This document shows positions 1 through 9,857 of a DNA stretch of 64,000 bases, piece by piece. The first letter of the stretch is position 1, and the number at the start of each line of letters is the position of its first letter. A model generated the notes under the pieces. The model did no database searches, was not told the origin of the DNA, and saw only the letters and a list, made by a program, of their open reading frames with translations. Both the position numbers and the translations under genes were made by a program. Source of the DNA: Benincasa hispida (taxonomy: Eukaryota > Streptophyta > Magnoliopsida > Cucurbitales > Cucurbitaceae); assembly GCF_009727055.1 (NCBI RefSeq), contig NC_052350.1, positions 27,406,830 through 27,470,829 on the forward strand, given 5' to 3'.

Positions 1-1017
1 ATCCATTTACAAGCTAGTAAGGGGACCTTGCAAACCTATAGATCATGGACTCCAACGATCCGAGATTAATCGGCTAAACTCATTAGACCAATCTAACCCC
101 CATTCATTAACTAATGGGTCACTCCACTATAGCCCATAGTTGAACTCCCCTCATTATAGATATATTATGTCCACTTTATATAACCATAATCAGTAAATGA
201 TCCTTCACAGGTTGTTCGTAATCACAGCTGGGTCAAGATAATCGTTTTACCCCTGTTAATACATCTTGTTTCTTAAGTTCCCACTGACCCTCTAATGAAC
301 AATTTTGATTCATAATCCCTATGAATCAAATCCTTTCTCTATCATGAGAAGGCGAGGCAGCGATTGTTCAAGACCTGAAATCAGTACTTAAGAGAACAAC
401 CTATCTGCTAACCCTAAATTGGGTAGGAGTGAATTCCATCTTGCAATGCTATGTCCTCAGCTATTCATCCTGTCTTATCCCCAAAATGGGAGGCTTATTG
501 AGCAGTGTTGTTGAACTACTCTCACTATTTGCAGATCAAAGGATAATCCCAAACAAACAGAAGTTCATTGCTTGCTCAGGATTAAGAACGAGTTAACCTA
601 GGTTATTTACTAAAAGAAATAGTCAGTTTTCACAGTAAACGATCGGTATAAAGAAAAGTGACTATTTTCTGGTCCAGTCTATATGCAAACTCATTGCATA
701 GGATGCCCCCACTCACATGTCTCAACATGAACGATCTGTGGATCACATCGTTTGTAGCACTTTACAACTTTTTGTAACAACTACAAAGTGGGTCGCATCC
801 AATAGTGTTACTAGGATGAGATACCCAATTTCATCCATATACTTATTAGACCATTTAGGCTATATACTGTTAACTTGATCCTGTTTATGTCACTATATAA
901 AGTTACAATATTCAGACTATACCCATGGATTTTCTAATAGAATGCAAAATCAAAAACTTATTTTATTGATAAATAGAATGTTTAACACGAATTGTGAGTT
1001 CTAGGATTTTCCCAACA
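1..1017 (+). mobile_element. LTR family A, 3' half (cut by window edge)
   Basis: This stretch aligns by eye, block after block, with the 3' halves of the two complete family A LTRs at 18547-20652 and 43066-45044. Shared landmarks are GATCATGGACTCCAACGAT near the start, ACAGGTTGTTCGTAAT, and the closing CCCAACA. It ends at the CA of position 1017, the same terminus that borders a target duplication in the 43-kb copy. It codes for nothing. The 5' half lies outside the window, so I cannot say whether it was a solo LTR or part of a full element. Confidence 0.75.
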
Positions 1018-1345
1018 GTTATATAGTGAGACTATTCATTTCATGGTCCGGTCTTATACAAACTCTTTGTATAGAACACCCATGTTCCCATGTCTCCACA
1101 TGAATGATAAGGATCACATCATTTATAGCACTTTACAACAATTGTAACAACTACAAAGCGGACCGTATTCGTAGTATCACTAGGATAAGGTACCCTCCCA
1201 GTCTTATCCATTTACTAAGGATTGTATAGGTTATCACTTAAACACGATTCACCTGTATGTCTCCACATACATGTTTAATTACAGAAGATAACCTTAGATC
1301 TTAGTTTATTGGTTTTGTGGGTTATTACTACTAAATGTGAAATAA
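1018..1345 (+). mobile_element. Diverged second copy of the family A LTR tail
   Basis: Directly after the CCCAACA terminus the tail of the same LTR family starts again: a TCATGGTCCGGTCTTATAC block, a TAGCACTTTACAACA block and a TTAGTTTATTGG block occur in the same order as at about 640-930. The copy is more diverged, especially in the middle. It is best read as a remnant of a related subfamily into or beside which the first copy inserted. No coding potential. Confidence 0.55.
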
Positions 1346-1396
1346 AATGCCTTAAATTTTATTAGATAAATAAATTGTTTGTACATTACACTTACA

Positions 1397-2480
1397 TGTA
1401 AGGATCGGATCCCGCAGCGGAAGCGTTTCCACGAGGAATGCCTTACATCCTGCAATTGTTACACTAAACAAAATAAATAAACATGTAAATTAGCATACTT
1501 TTAGGGAAAGGGTCAGAACGATTCTTACCTTTGTAGATTCCTAATGCCATGAACAAGTCTCTCCAAGGCTCCAACGAACGGGTCTCCAAACGATCTTGAT
1601 CACAAACAACTCCTTGAACGATCTCGAACACTACCACAAGAGAAACCTCGTTATTCTCTTATGATTCCAATAGAGGATAGGTGGTATCCAACTATTGGGA
1701 GAGGGAGAGGAGAATAGAGTTGTTTGGAAAGTAGAGAGGCTTAGAGAATTTTGCATAATAACATTAGGGAGTTGTGTATTGTCAGAGTTTTTGTACAATG
1801 AAACTCTATTGTGTGTTTTGCAAAGGGTCATAGGGAAATCTTTATATAGGGAAGGACCAAGGCTTTTCCTTAATATATTTTCTTTTTCCTAATATATATT
1901 TTCCATTTTTGTAATTAATTAAATAGCACTTATTTAATTAATTAGCCCATTTAATTAAATAGAACTTATTTAATTAATTAGCTCATTTAATTAAATAACA
2001 CTTATTTAATTAATTAGCCCAATTAAATAACACTTATTTAATTTGCACAATAATTAAATAACCAATTATATATTAAATCCAATTTAATGTATATATTTAA
2101 TTATCATATACATTGTAGTATATGTGCGATACCTCTTTATTAATTAATTCTTTACGAATCTAATTCACTTGAATTAATTAATTTGAATCTTATTCAAATA
2201 TTACTTTCCAATTTAATTATAGATCATATTCATAATTAATTATATATTAATCCATTAATATATAGTTTCCTCAAATTAATTTGAACAATTCAAATTATCC
2301 TTTTAAGTATCATTTAGTGAGCTAACGAGGGGACTTGGTGGATTTATAGATTAAAAGCTCCAATGATATGAGATTAATTGACTAAACCCATTAACCAAAT
2401 TATTCAATATTCATAAACTATGAGTACATTCTACTAAAGACCCACAATTACACTCTTCTCATTTTTATTTATAATTTGTC
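1397..2480 (+). mobile_element. Family A-related LTR, 5' part
   Basis: It opens with TGTAAGGATCGGATCCCGCAGCGG, recalling the TGATGGGATC...GCAAAGGAAG opening of the 43-kb copy. It continues with the TTACCTTTGTAGATTCC block and an AT-rich array, then reaches the GAGCTAACGAGGGGACTT block that marks the middle of this LTR family. It stops after about 1.08 kb, so the 3' half is missing. Short open frames at 1631-1892 on both strands lie inside this LTR and look like chance. Confidence 0.55.
1905..2060. repeat. AT-rich tandem array inside the LTR
   Basis: About four copies of a roughly 38-bp unit built on TTAATTAAATAgcACTTATTTAATTAATTAG follow one another. The other family A copies have AT-rich arrays at the matching place (19200-19380 and about 43570-43800), but with a different unit, so the array has been rebuilt independently in each copy. 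Confidence 0.7.
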
Positions 2481-2744
2481 TAGATCTATTGTCGAGAAAA
2501 AAATATTGTTTGACTATTTATTATTAAAAAAAGACATATTATATTTTAAAGGGCACATTGTTTAAGCAACATTCCTTTAATTAGATTTACAGGAGTTGGG
2601 CTTTAAAATACCATTAGAGATTTAAAAAGGATAAAAATTCATTTAAAATATTGGTAAGTTGTAGAATTTGAAACCCTTGTACCTCACCAGCCAAATAATA
2701 CCCCATGCCAACGAGCCAACACTAATATTATTAACTACGTTGAA

Positions 2745-2777
<33 letters not shown>
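2481..2777. other. AT-rich spacer with (TA)n
   Basis: No gene or transposon end is recognisable here. The stretch ends in a (TA)n microsatellite at about 2748-2776 that abuts the TG of the gypsy LTR at 2778, which therefore landed in or beside TA-repeat DNA. Confidence 0.5.
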
Positions 2778-2778
<1 letters not shown>

Positions 2779-3079
2779 GTGAAACCCGAAATTCTATTTT
2801 CCCTTTTAAGCGGGAAATAAAAGAGATTAACTAAGTATGAGTTAGATCCTAAGATAAAGAGTAGAAAAATTATAAGTGTTTAAATAGGATTTGTTAAATA
2901 GCTTTGAAAATAAGCCATAACTAGTGAAAATTTGGTTAAGTATAACCATGCGTTGGAAACCAAGGGAAAAAAATGACTAAGTGTTGTCCATGCGTTGGCC
3001 TTGCTCATTTAGAGGTTATTTGGGGCGTTGAAGGAAGCCAAAGTGTGGCCAAGAGAACAACCATGCGGCAGCCAATGTC

Positions 3080-3540
3080 TTGAGAGGTTAGAATAACGCA
3101 TGCGACGCGATGGATGCGATGGATGTGATGGATGCAGCAGTGCTACGCGAGGCATGCGGTGATGCTACGCATGCGGCGATGCTGCACACACGGCGATGTT
3201 ACACATGCGGCGATGCGAAGGTGTGTGGCTGAAGGTATGCGGCCGAAGGTATGCATCGATGGTATACGGCAACACTCTTGAGAGGTTAGAACAATGCATG
3301 TGATAGCCTCAAGTTGCACGGACAAGGGCACTGGGCATTGGAGTTGTGCGCGCTGGTTGTTCATGAAGGCATGCGACGATGGAGGCATGCAACGATGGAT
3401 GCGTTGGTGTCATACGATGGTGCTATGCGTTGGTGCTATATGGCAACGCTATGCGTCGATGCTATATGGCAACGTTATGCGTTGGTAGTATGCGGCAACA
3501 GCATTAGGCGATGAACTATGCGGCGATAAGACGAGCCAGG
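3080..3540. repeat. Degenerate ATGCGGCGATG-type repeats
   Basis: Short motifs such as GCATGCGGCGATGCTAC, GGTATGCGGCCGAAGG and GATGGTATACGGCAAC recur in an irregular tandem pattern in the upstream part of the LTR. The same block reappears at 7440-7660 in the truncated 3' LTR with a slightly different number and order of motifs, so the array has changed length since the two LTRs were copied. Confidence 0.65.
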
Positions 3541-3944
3541 ATGGACACATGCACCAATTGGTGGTGTCCAGACATAGAAATGTTATGGCAATTGGATGGC
3601 ACATTTGTGGCTAGATGACCACATATGAAGGTGAACGAACGCATATGAGGGTGGATGGACTCATCCAAGGACGTCATCCAGACATGTCGCTTATTAGGAA
3701 GGAGTCTTAGGCCTTAAGTAAATGAGGTGGGTGCACGAGCAGACATGCAAAGTTAAGCCTTAAGTGATGGCTATGGAGGAGGAGGACACTTAAGATTGCG
3801 TTGATATGAGGGATGCGTTGATAGTGTAGGGTGAAGACACATCAAGCAAAAGGTGGAAGAGGTTGGGAGTTGGCAGAAGATAAGGAAAACACTTGGATGT
3901 GATCAATGGAAGAGGTGTCGGGCAAAGGAGAAGGGTTAAACGCC

Positions 3945-3952
3945 TATAAAAG
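3945..3952 (+). promoter_or_regulatory. TATA box of the gypsy LTR
   Basis: CGCCTATAAAAGGGAAAG has a canonical TATAAAA core. The related solo LTR has CGCCTATAAATAGGG at 36538, in the same sequence context. This conserved position suggests the LTR promoter, with U3 upstream and R/U5 downstream. No transcript evidence is available here. Confidence 0.7.
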
Positions 3953-4594
3953 GGAAAGAAAGCCTCACTTCAACCAACACATCATTTAAGTACATAAAAA
4001 CCACAAAGAATGGAAAGAACGAGAGATATTCGAAGGAGGGAAGGTAGTGTTTGGGCGGAGGTACAATCAAAGGTGTCGAAGGGAATAGGGTTGTACGGAT
4101 AGATGCATAAGCTAACTTCAAACAAGAAGCTTTTCCAAACTACTCGCGCAAATCAGGTGATTTTTTAACCAAAAGTTTCTAAATTAAATGCAGTTTTAGT
4201 GTGAGGGCTGCCTTAATGCAATTCTAAATCTAAGGTTGTCAAATTCAAGGAAAACCGAGAGGTGCTCACCAGTGAGGAGATAGTCGGGCCAAGAGGAATA
4301 AACTTGAGACTTGGAACTTTCGCCAAGGAATTTCAAGGCAAAACTTTAAGGTATTATAGTTAAAGCATTTTCACACGTTTTTGAAGAAGGGAATGTCTTG
4401 AGATAAGGCTTGAAAGAGTGAGTAATCTAAGCTTAAAGTTAAACCTGAAATAGGGTCTAGGGGAGGAACAAGGGAAACCGGGTGAACTGGGAAGAAAGAT
4501 CTCAACAGATCATTGTGAGGGGTTACTTCTTTTACTCTTTTAAGCATCTTTTGAATTGATATGTTGTAGTTTATATTATAAGATGAGTACGACG

Positions 4595-4760
4595 TTGGGA
4601 TGGTCAGGGGGTCTGTGGACGTAGAGTCTAAGCCCAAAATCAATCCTTACAGAATGGTTAGGGGACCAAAGAGTCTAGTTCCTGAGCCTGTGGGACAGAA
4701 AACCTTGAATGGGATGGTCAGAGGGCTGACGGGCATAGCTTCTGAGCCCATGAAAGGGAA
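4595..4760. repeat. Hairpin-bearing repeats in R/U5 of the gypsy LTR
   Basis: Three imperfect units occur, two with a GGGATGGTCAG-type start and one with TGGTTAGGGGACC. In the third, GTCAG-AGGG-CTGAC and GGGC-...-GCCC can each fold on themselves; in the second, GGTT-AGGG-GACC keeps a weaker stem with the same AGGG loop. See the finding on hairpin clusters. Confidence 0.5.
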
Positions 4761-5231
4761 AACTATGTGCACATAAGTTTATATTGTTAGATATGAATAT
4801 TAACTATCTACCGTGTGTGTAGGTAGGTTTGTGAAAAGCTTCATGGTATGGTGGAGGTTTGCATGGGAACCTCATGATAATGCTTGTAAAAGACTTGTAT
4901 TTGTATTACCACTCATTGAGCTTTGTAAAGCTCATGGTTTGTCTCTATGTTTCTCTTACAGGTAGCTGACGAGTCCAGGTTACGGTGTTAGTCAAAGTCT
5001 GCCACAAGTCTAGAAATAGTATTAAACGAGATTGGTAGTCGGGATAGTGTCTTTCATGTAAATGTAACTTGAACTTGTAAACTAGTTTCTAATTAAAGCA
5101 TGTAATATTTTTCCGCTGCTGTTATAAGTAAGGTTATTAAAAGAAACTAATAGGTTAACCAAAGTAGCATTAGTTATTATCATGCCTCTCCTCGGGCTCA
5201 AGAGTGTGAGCTCGGGGCGGGGTGTGACAAC

Positions 5232-5244
5232 TGGGTATCAGAGC
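5232..5244 (+). other. Primer-binding site (initiator Met tRNA type)
   Basis: TGGGTATCAGAGC lies two bases after the LTR end. It matches the usual plant TGGTATCAGAGC primer site complementary to the 3' end of initiator methionine tRNA, with one extra G. This fixes the LTR end and the plus-strand orientation. Confidence 0.85.
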
Positions 5245-5427
5245 ATAAGGTTTTAGGAAAGGATAAACTGGAGAATAGAATAGTGATACTATAGTATGTC
5301 TAAATGTGTGGTTTATTATAGGAATCATGCCACGTGGCAGACCGCGCAAGCAACCGGTGGGGACTCAAGATGCTACCTCGAAAACAACAGGAGAGGACCA
5401 GGGCAGGTCGAGCATCCGCAGGCAGAG

Positions 5428-5461
5428 CTGTCTCTTATACACATCTAGATGTGTATAAGAG
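5428..5461. other. Tn5/Nextera mate-pair junction adapter (artefact)
   Basis: CTGTCTCTTATACACATCT (19 bases, 5428-5446) is directly followed by AGATGTGTATAAGAG (5447-5461). These are the Tn5 mosaic end and most of its reverse complement, in the order of the circularisation junction of transposase-based mate-pair libraries. The sequence on both sides is a near duplicate (5390-5427 and 5461-5499, both with GAGAGGACCAGGGCAGGTC and CAGGCAGAG), as expected if two repeat copies were joined at an untrimmed junction. This is not plant sequence. Confidence 0.95.
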
Positions 5462-6771
5462 GAGAGGACCAGGGCAGGTCAAGTCATCCACAGGCAGAGA
5501 CTAGAGGTGACGAGAAAATGATGGGAAAATTTGCTCGATATTTGATCGAAAACTTAGGAGGGGTGTTAGTAGACCCCAAGAAACGATTTGGTATTGAACA
5601 GTTGAAGGCATTAGAATCCTCGACCTTTGAAGGAACCACAAACCCAGCAGATGCGGAAGCCTGGTTCGTGATGATAGAAAAATGTTTCAGGGTAATGCGA
5701 TGCCCTAAAGATAGAAAGGTAGCACTAGCCACTTTTCTACTATAGAAAAGAGCTGAAGATTAGTGGCGCGTATTTGAAGATAGAAGAAGGGGAAGGGAGG
5801 AAGTTACCTAGGAGGAATTTGGAAAAGCCTTCCATGAACAATTCTATCATTAAATGTTTCATGATGCAAAATGAAATGAATTTCTTAAACTCGTACAAGG
5901 CTCACTATCAGTAGTCGAGTATGAACAAAAATATACTGAACTTAGCAAATATGCCGCCAGTATAATATTAGATGAAACTGAAAGATGTAGGAGATTTGAG
6001 GAAGGGCTACGAGGTGAGATTCGAACGCACATAACTGTCAGCATTGATAGGTAGGAATTTCCAAAATTAGTAGAGACAGCATTACGTGTGGAAGCTAGCC
6101 TAGGATTGCTAGCAACAACGGAATCTGTGGGGGAGCGAGAAAAGAGCCAGAAATACTCTTTGGGGGTTCTAGATAAAAAGATAAGTAAGACCAACTCCGA
6201 AAAGCAGAAGACAACAAAAGAGCTTACTCTAGAAGTATACAAGCCTAACGAATCTATAGCCAGCACCCAAAGGCCGTGGTGTTCAAATTGTAAGAGATAT
6301 CATTTTGGGCGCTCCTATGAAGGGGCAAACGTATGCTATAACTACGGAGAAGTTGGTCACTACAAACGGAACTGCCCCTAGTTAGGGAAGGAGGACAAAG
6401 GCAAGGGAAAAACCCCCGAAGTGTAGATAGATGTGTACTATTTTCCATCATAGATGTTGTATAAAAATTTCTCCTTTGTAAATATGTTTTTGTTTATGAT
6501 TAATAAATATATTTTAACAAAGTATGTTTGTTTGATGAAATGATTGTTAGCTAGATGGGATCAAGTCAAGCAAGGAACCCATTATGCGATAAATGTGGGA
6601 AGTACCACCCCAGAGAATGTTTGAAGGGAACGGATAAATGCTATATCTATAGATGCACAGGGCATGAAGGGAAACAGTGCCCAGAGTTTCAACATTTCCT
6701 TAGTCACCAGGAACCAACCTTTGATGTGACTAAAGACCACCCCTGTTGTAGGTGTCATAAGAGTCATTGGA

Positions 6772-6898
6772 GAGACCAAGAGAGGAGAGAAGGTTTGTGC
6801 TTAAAATGTGAACAACCCGGTCATCAGTGTAAAGNGAGACCAAGAGAGGAGAGAAGGTTTGTGCTTAAAATGTGAACAACCCGGTCATCAGTGTAAAG
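6772..6898. other. 63-bp exact duplication around one N (assembly join)
   Basis: The 63 bases 6772-6834 and 6836-6898 are identical and are separated by a single N at 6835. A one-base N placeholder between identical flanks is the usual sign of two overlapping contig ends that were joined without being merged. The duplication runs through a zinc-knuckle segment of gag. Confidence 0.92.
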
Positions 6899-7106
6899 AT
6901 TGTCCAACCAACGACCCGACCAGTAGCTCATGGGGAAACCAAGCCTGGAAGGATTACTAGTTTTAAAGAAAAGAGTACTTAGGAATGGAACCTATTTAAA
7001 GTTTAAATAAAACGTATGTAATCAAATAAAGTTGAAAAAGGATGAGATAAATGAATAAGAAATGTTTACAGTATTTCTTTAAATGTCGAGGACGATTTTT
7101 TTTTTT

Positions 7107-7120
7107 AAAGGGGGAGTAAA
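7107..7120 (+). other. Polypurine tract before the 3' LTR
   Basis: AAAGGGGGAGTAAA ends exactly where a second copy of the LTR start (TGTGAAAACTGGAATTCC) begins at 7121. It would prime plus-strand synthesis and confirms that 7121 is the start of the 3' LTR. Confidence 0.85.
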
Positions 7121-7685
7121 TGTGAAAACTGGAATTCCATTTTCCCTTTTAAGCAGGAAATAAAAGAGATTAACTAAGTATGAGTTAGTTCCTAAGATAA
7201 AGAGTAGGAAAATTCTAAGTATTTAAATAGGATTTGTTAAATAGCTTTGGAAATAAGTCATAACTAGTGAAAAATTGGCTAAGTATAACCATGCGTTTGA
7301 AACCAAGGGAAAAAAATGACTAAGTGTTGTCCATGCGTTGGCCTTGCACATTTAGAGGTTATTTGGGGCGTTGAAGGAAGCCAAAGTGTGGCCAAGAGAA
7401 CAACGCATACGGCAGCCAATGTCTTAAGAGGTTAGAACAATGCATGCGGCGCAATGGATGCGGCAGTGCTACGTGAGGGCATGCGGTGATGCTATGCGAG
7501 GGCATATGGTGATGCTACGCGAGGGCATGCAGCAATGCTATGCACGCGGCGATGTTACGCATGTGGTGGTGCTACACTGCAGCAATGCGAAGGTGTGTGG
7601 CCGAAGGTATACGTCGATGGTATACGGCAGAACTCTTGAGAGGTTAGAACAACACATGCGGTAGCCTCAAGTTGCACAGACAAGA
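7121..7685 (+). mobile_element. Gypsy 3' LTR, truncated
   Basis: The stretch matches 2778-3330 almost throughout, including the CCATGCGTTGGCCTTGC block and the ATGCG-type array. It stops at GTTGCACAGACAAG, after which unrelated AT-rich DNA begins. About 1.9 kb of LTR is lost, so there is no downstream target duplication to compare. Confidence 0.85.
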
Positions 7686-8734
7686 CAAACACCAATAATT
7701 TGAAGAAAAAAGGACAATAAGAAAAATGATAAAGGAAAAAAATGGTAATTTTTTTTTATGACTATATTGTTATTAATATTTTTATATTCTTTTGTATAAT
7801 ACTGATAAATAAAGTTGTATTTTTTATGTTATTGAAAATACAGTGCTTACAATAAAAGCTTCACAACAAGTTGACGATATTGAAAAGCTTCATGTGGAGA
7901 ATGAACGGCCAAAAAGTAAATTGAAACCCACACCTAAAGCTATTAATTTGGAATTGGCCAAGAAGAAGAAATCTCCAAAAAAGGCACAAAAGTCAATTGT
8001 TAATCGAAGCACCTAGTTTCAACTTGCAAATTTCACAAAATTAATGATACCGTTGATAGACCTTTTCTTTTAATGATAGACTTTGATGTCTAGAATTTTG
8101 TTAAGACTTTGGTGTTAAGAATTTGATGTTAAGGCCTTGATGATAGACTTCGATCTTAGAATTTTGTTAAACTTTATGTTAAAATTTATCTTAGAATTTT
8201 GAAAATGTTTTTTTATTGCTAATGTATTGAACTATTATGTTCTTATATATGTTATCATACAACACTTACATCAAATTTGATGTTAGGTTCTTTTTTGAAA
8301 CTATAGTGTCCTAAACTGTTGGAATAATCAAGAATGAAATGTTACTATCAAATTTGTATGTAGTATATCACCTCTCAGATTTACTATCATCATTAAACTA
8401 TTTTGGTAAATCAAATACAAATCAAGTATATCAATTAAGAACAAATGCAAATTAGGAACAGAAAGCTTCTGTGCATTGATATACCTTATTTTGGGTATAT
8501 CATCTATGTATCTTTGAACTTGAAATACCTTACATCAAGTGTATCAATTAAGAACATATACAAATAACAAAAGAAATAAAGCAGAGAACAAAATATCCAA
8601 AAAAAAAAAAATAATTGCTAATACACCATTAATAATTGCTAAACTTCGAAACTGTGCATTGTTTTCAAACCTTAAATGAATACAAAATGAAATGTTTAGT
8701 TGCATACAATTCAAAGGAATATATGAATTGTTCA
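7686..8734. other. Unassigned, with one short coding-like piece
   Basis: Mostly AT-rich sequence without clear genes. On the plus strand, 7840-8013 reads without stops as a Lys-rich peptide (about 55 residues with IEKLHVENERPKSKLKP) ended by TAG at 8011. I do not recognise it; it may be an exon remnant of the neighbouring transposon or of a lost gene. Short repeats of GATAGACTTTGATGT and TTAGAATTTTG type occur at 8060-8200. Confidence 0.4.
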
Positions 8735-9857
8735 AATAGGTTCAAAACTACACGTTCTTTTATTATGACCAACATGCTTACAACGACGACACTTTGAGCA
8801 CTTCAAAACTTTACCAATAGAAGGAATCCTTTTTTTCCGTAGCCTTCTTATTGGACGTCTAAAAACTGAGGCAATACATTGTCATTAACCTCGATAATAC
8901 TCCAATCAGTATGGTTACTAACAGGTCAGACTAAACCACCATAAGTTGTAGACAATGCATTAACATAATAATACTTTGAAACAAATGTATAAGGATACAA
9001 ATTAATATTACGAACCACAAGAGTGATCAACATCTCCTTTCAAATACTTCATAACAGATTCTTTTGCTCTCCAAGCCTTATAATAACTAATAGAAATCCC
9101 ATAATTTATATGCATATAATGTATGATATCTTTTGGTATTGAGTGGTCATAACTATATTTTAAATTCTCCACCATACATCGACTAATAAATTGGGAAGGT
9201 TATTGTTTATAAGAAGAACGAATAATTATGGAGCAATTATGATCACTAATGTACTTTCGAATCATCCATAATGCACTACTGCTCTAACAAATCAATGACA
9301 ACCATCTTGAGTACATTCCAACTCAATAGATCTTAAATTGAACCCCAAAGTCCTAAACTCAAAATTAGACTTAACAGCTATAAAATGGACTGATTTCAAC
9401 AAAATTTCTTTACTACAAAACAAATCCTTCTCCTTAAAAGCCAACTCATCTTTAATATTGCTAATATGTATATCTCTAAAAATTGCTAAATCACCACCCA
9501 AATCAGCCTACACTACGTTGGAAGAAGAAAAACCACCAATTGAAACATCCAAAACCGTATTTATAGCATGAGCGATTAAATGATATTTGGTACATGATCC
9601 TTAACCAATGTCAAAAATCAAGAAACATCTTTATCTTCAACAATCTTAAGAACATGTTGAACACCATTACTACCTATATCCAACAAAGCTGGAAGTTCAA
9701 TAGATGACTCAATATGAAGTTCTTTACATATCAAGGTAACAAAAGAATCAAATATCATCCCTCCATCAACCAAAACACGATTAGTTTTATAATCCATGTA
9801 GCATTGTCTACGAAAAACAGTTATTGGAAGATTAACCATAACTATAAAATTCTGCAA
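8735..9857 (-). pseudogene. MuDR-like transposase remnant, centre deleted
   Basis: Read on the minus strand from 9857, the N-terminal part (PITVFRRQCYMDYKTNRVL) is followed near 9440-9250 by IAVKSNFEFRTL and LECTQDGCHLFVRAVVHYG. This is the DNA-binding segment seen at the start of plant MuDR-type transposases. Near 8990-8890 comes a YPYTFVSKYYYVNALS...PVSNHTDWSI-like tail, and near 8840-8750 a Cys/His knuckle, CSKCRRCKHVGHNKRTC, that closes such proteins. The catalytic DDE core, normally several hundred residues between these parts, is absent, and frameshifts and stops are frequent. It is therefore an internally deleted, dead copy. The family call rests on motif order; I could not delimit the terminal inverted repeats. 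Confidence 0.7.

Larger units (their letters stand above)
2778..5229 (+). mobile_element. Gypsy 5' LTR (gag-only element)
   Basis: This 2452-bp LTR starts TGTGAAACCCGAAATTC and ends GGGGCGGGGTGTGACA, followed two bases later by a primer-binding site. The same two ends bound the 2350-bp solo LTR at 35834-38183, and the start recurs at 7121, so the boundaries are well supported. It holds a TATA box at 3945, an imperfect array of ATGCG-rich 15-20-bp motifs at about 3080-3540 and a hairpin-rich repeat at 4595-4760. The middle differs strongly from the 35.8-kb copy, which shares ends but not the ATGCG array. Confidence 0.88.
5327..6960 (+). pseudogene. gag: Gypsy gag, broken; no pol follows
   Basis: The likely start is the ATG at 5327, opening with a basic RGRPRK stretch. 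A capsid-like segment follows (about 5560-6110) with ALESSTFEGTTNPADAEAWF and EYEQKYTELSKYA, typical of Ty3/gypsy Gag. Then come Cys/His knuckles: CYNYGEVGHYKRNC near 6340, a C-x2-C motif at 6585, and CLKCEQPGHQCK at 6800. Several in-frame stops (for example near 5744, 5760, 5808 and 6052) and the inserted adapter at 5428 break it. The TAG at 6958 is followed after about 150 bp by the polypurine tract. There is no protease, reverse transcriptase, RNase H or integrase between the LTRs, so this is a gag-only, non-autonomous layout. Two errors of assembly lie inside, so part of the damage may not be biological. Confidence 0.8.

Noticed and set aside
1631..1892. Opposing open frames near 1.7 kb
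   Set aside because: They overlap on opposite strands within a family A-related LTR and show no motif.
5428..5461. Perfect palindrome as a possible natural transposon end or regulatory site
   Set aside because: The sequence is the Tn5 mosaic end with its reverse complement, known from library construction; the duplicated flanks support an artefact.
8762..8865. Zinc-knuckle stretch as a small host zinc-finger gene
   Set aside because: Its Cys/His pattern and position fit the C-terminus of the adjacent MuDR-type remnant better.
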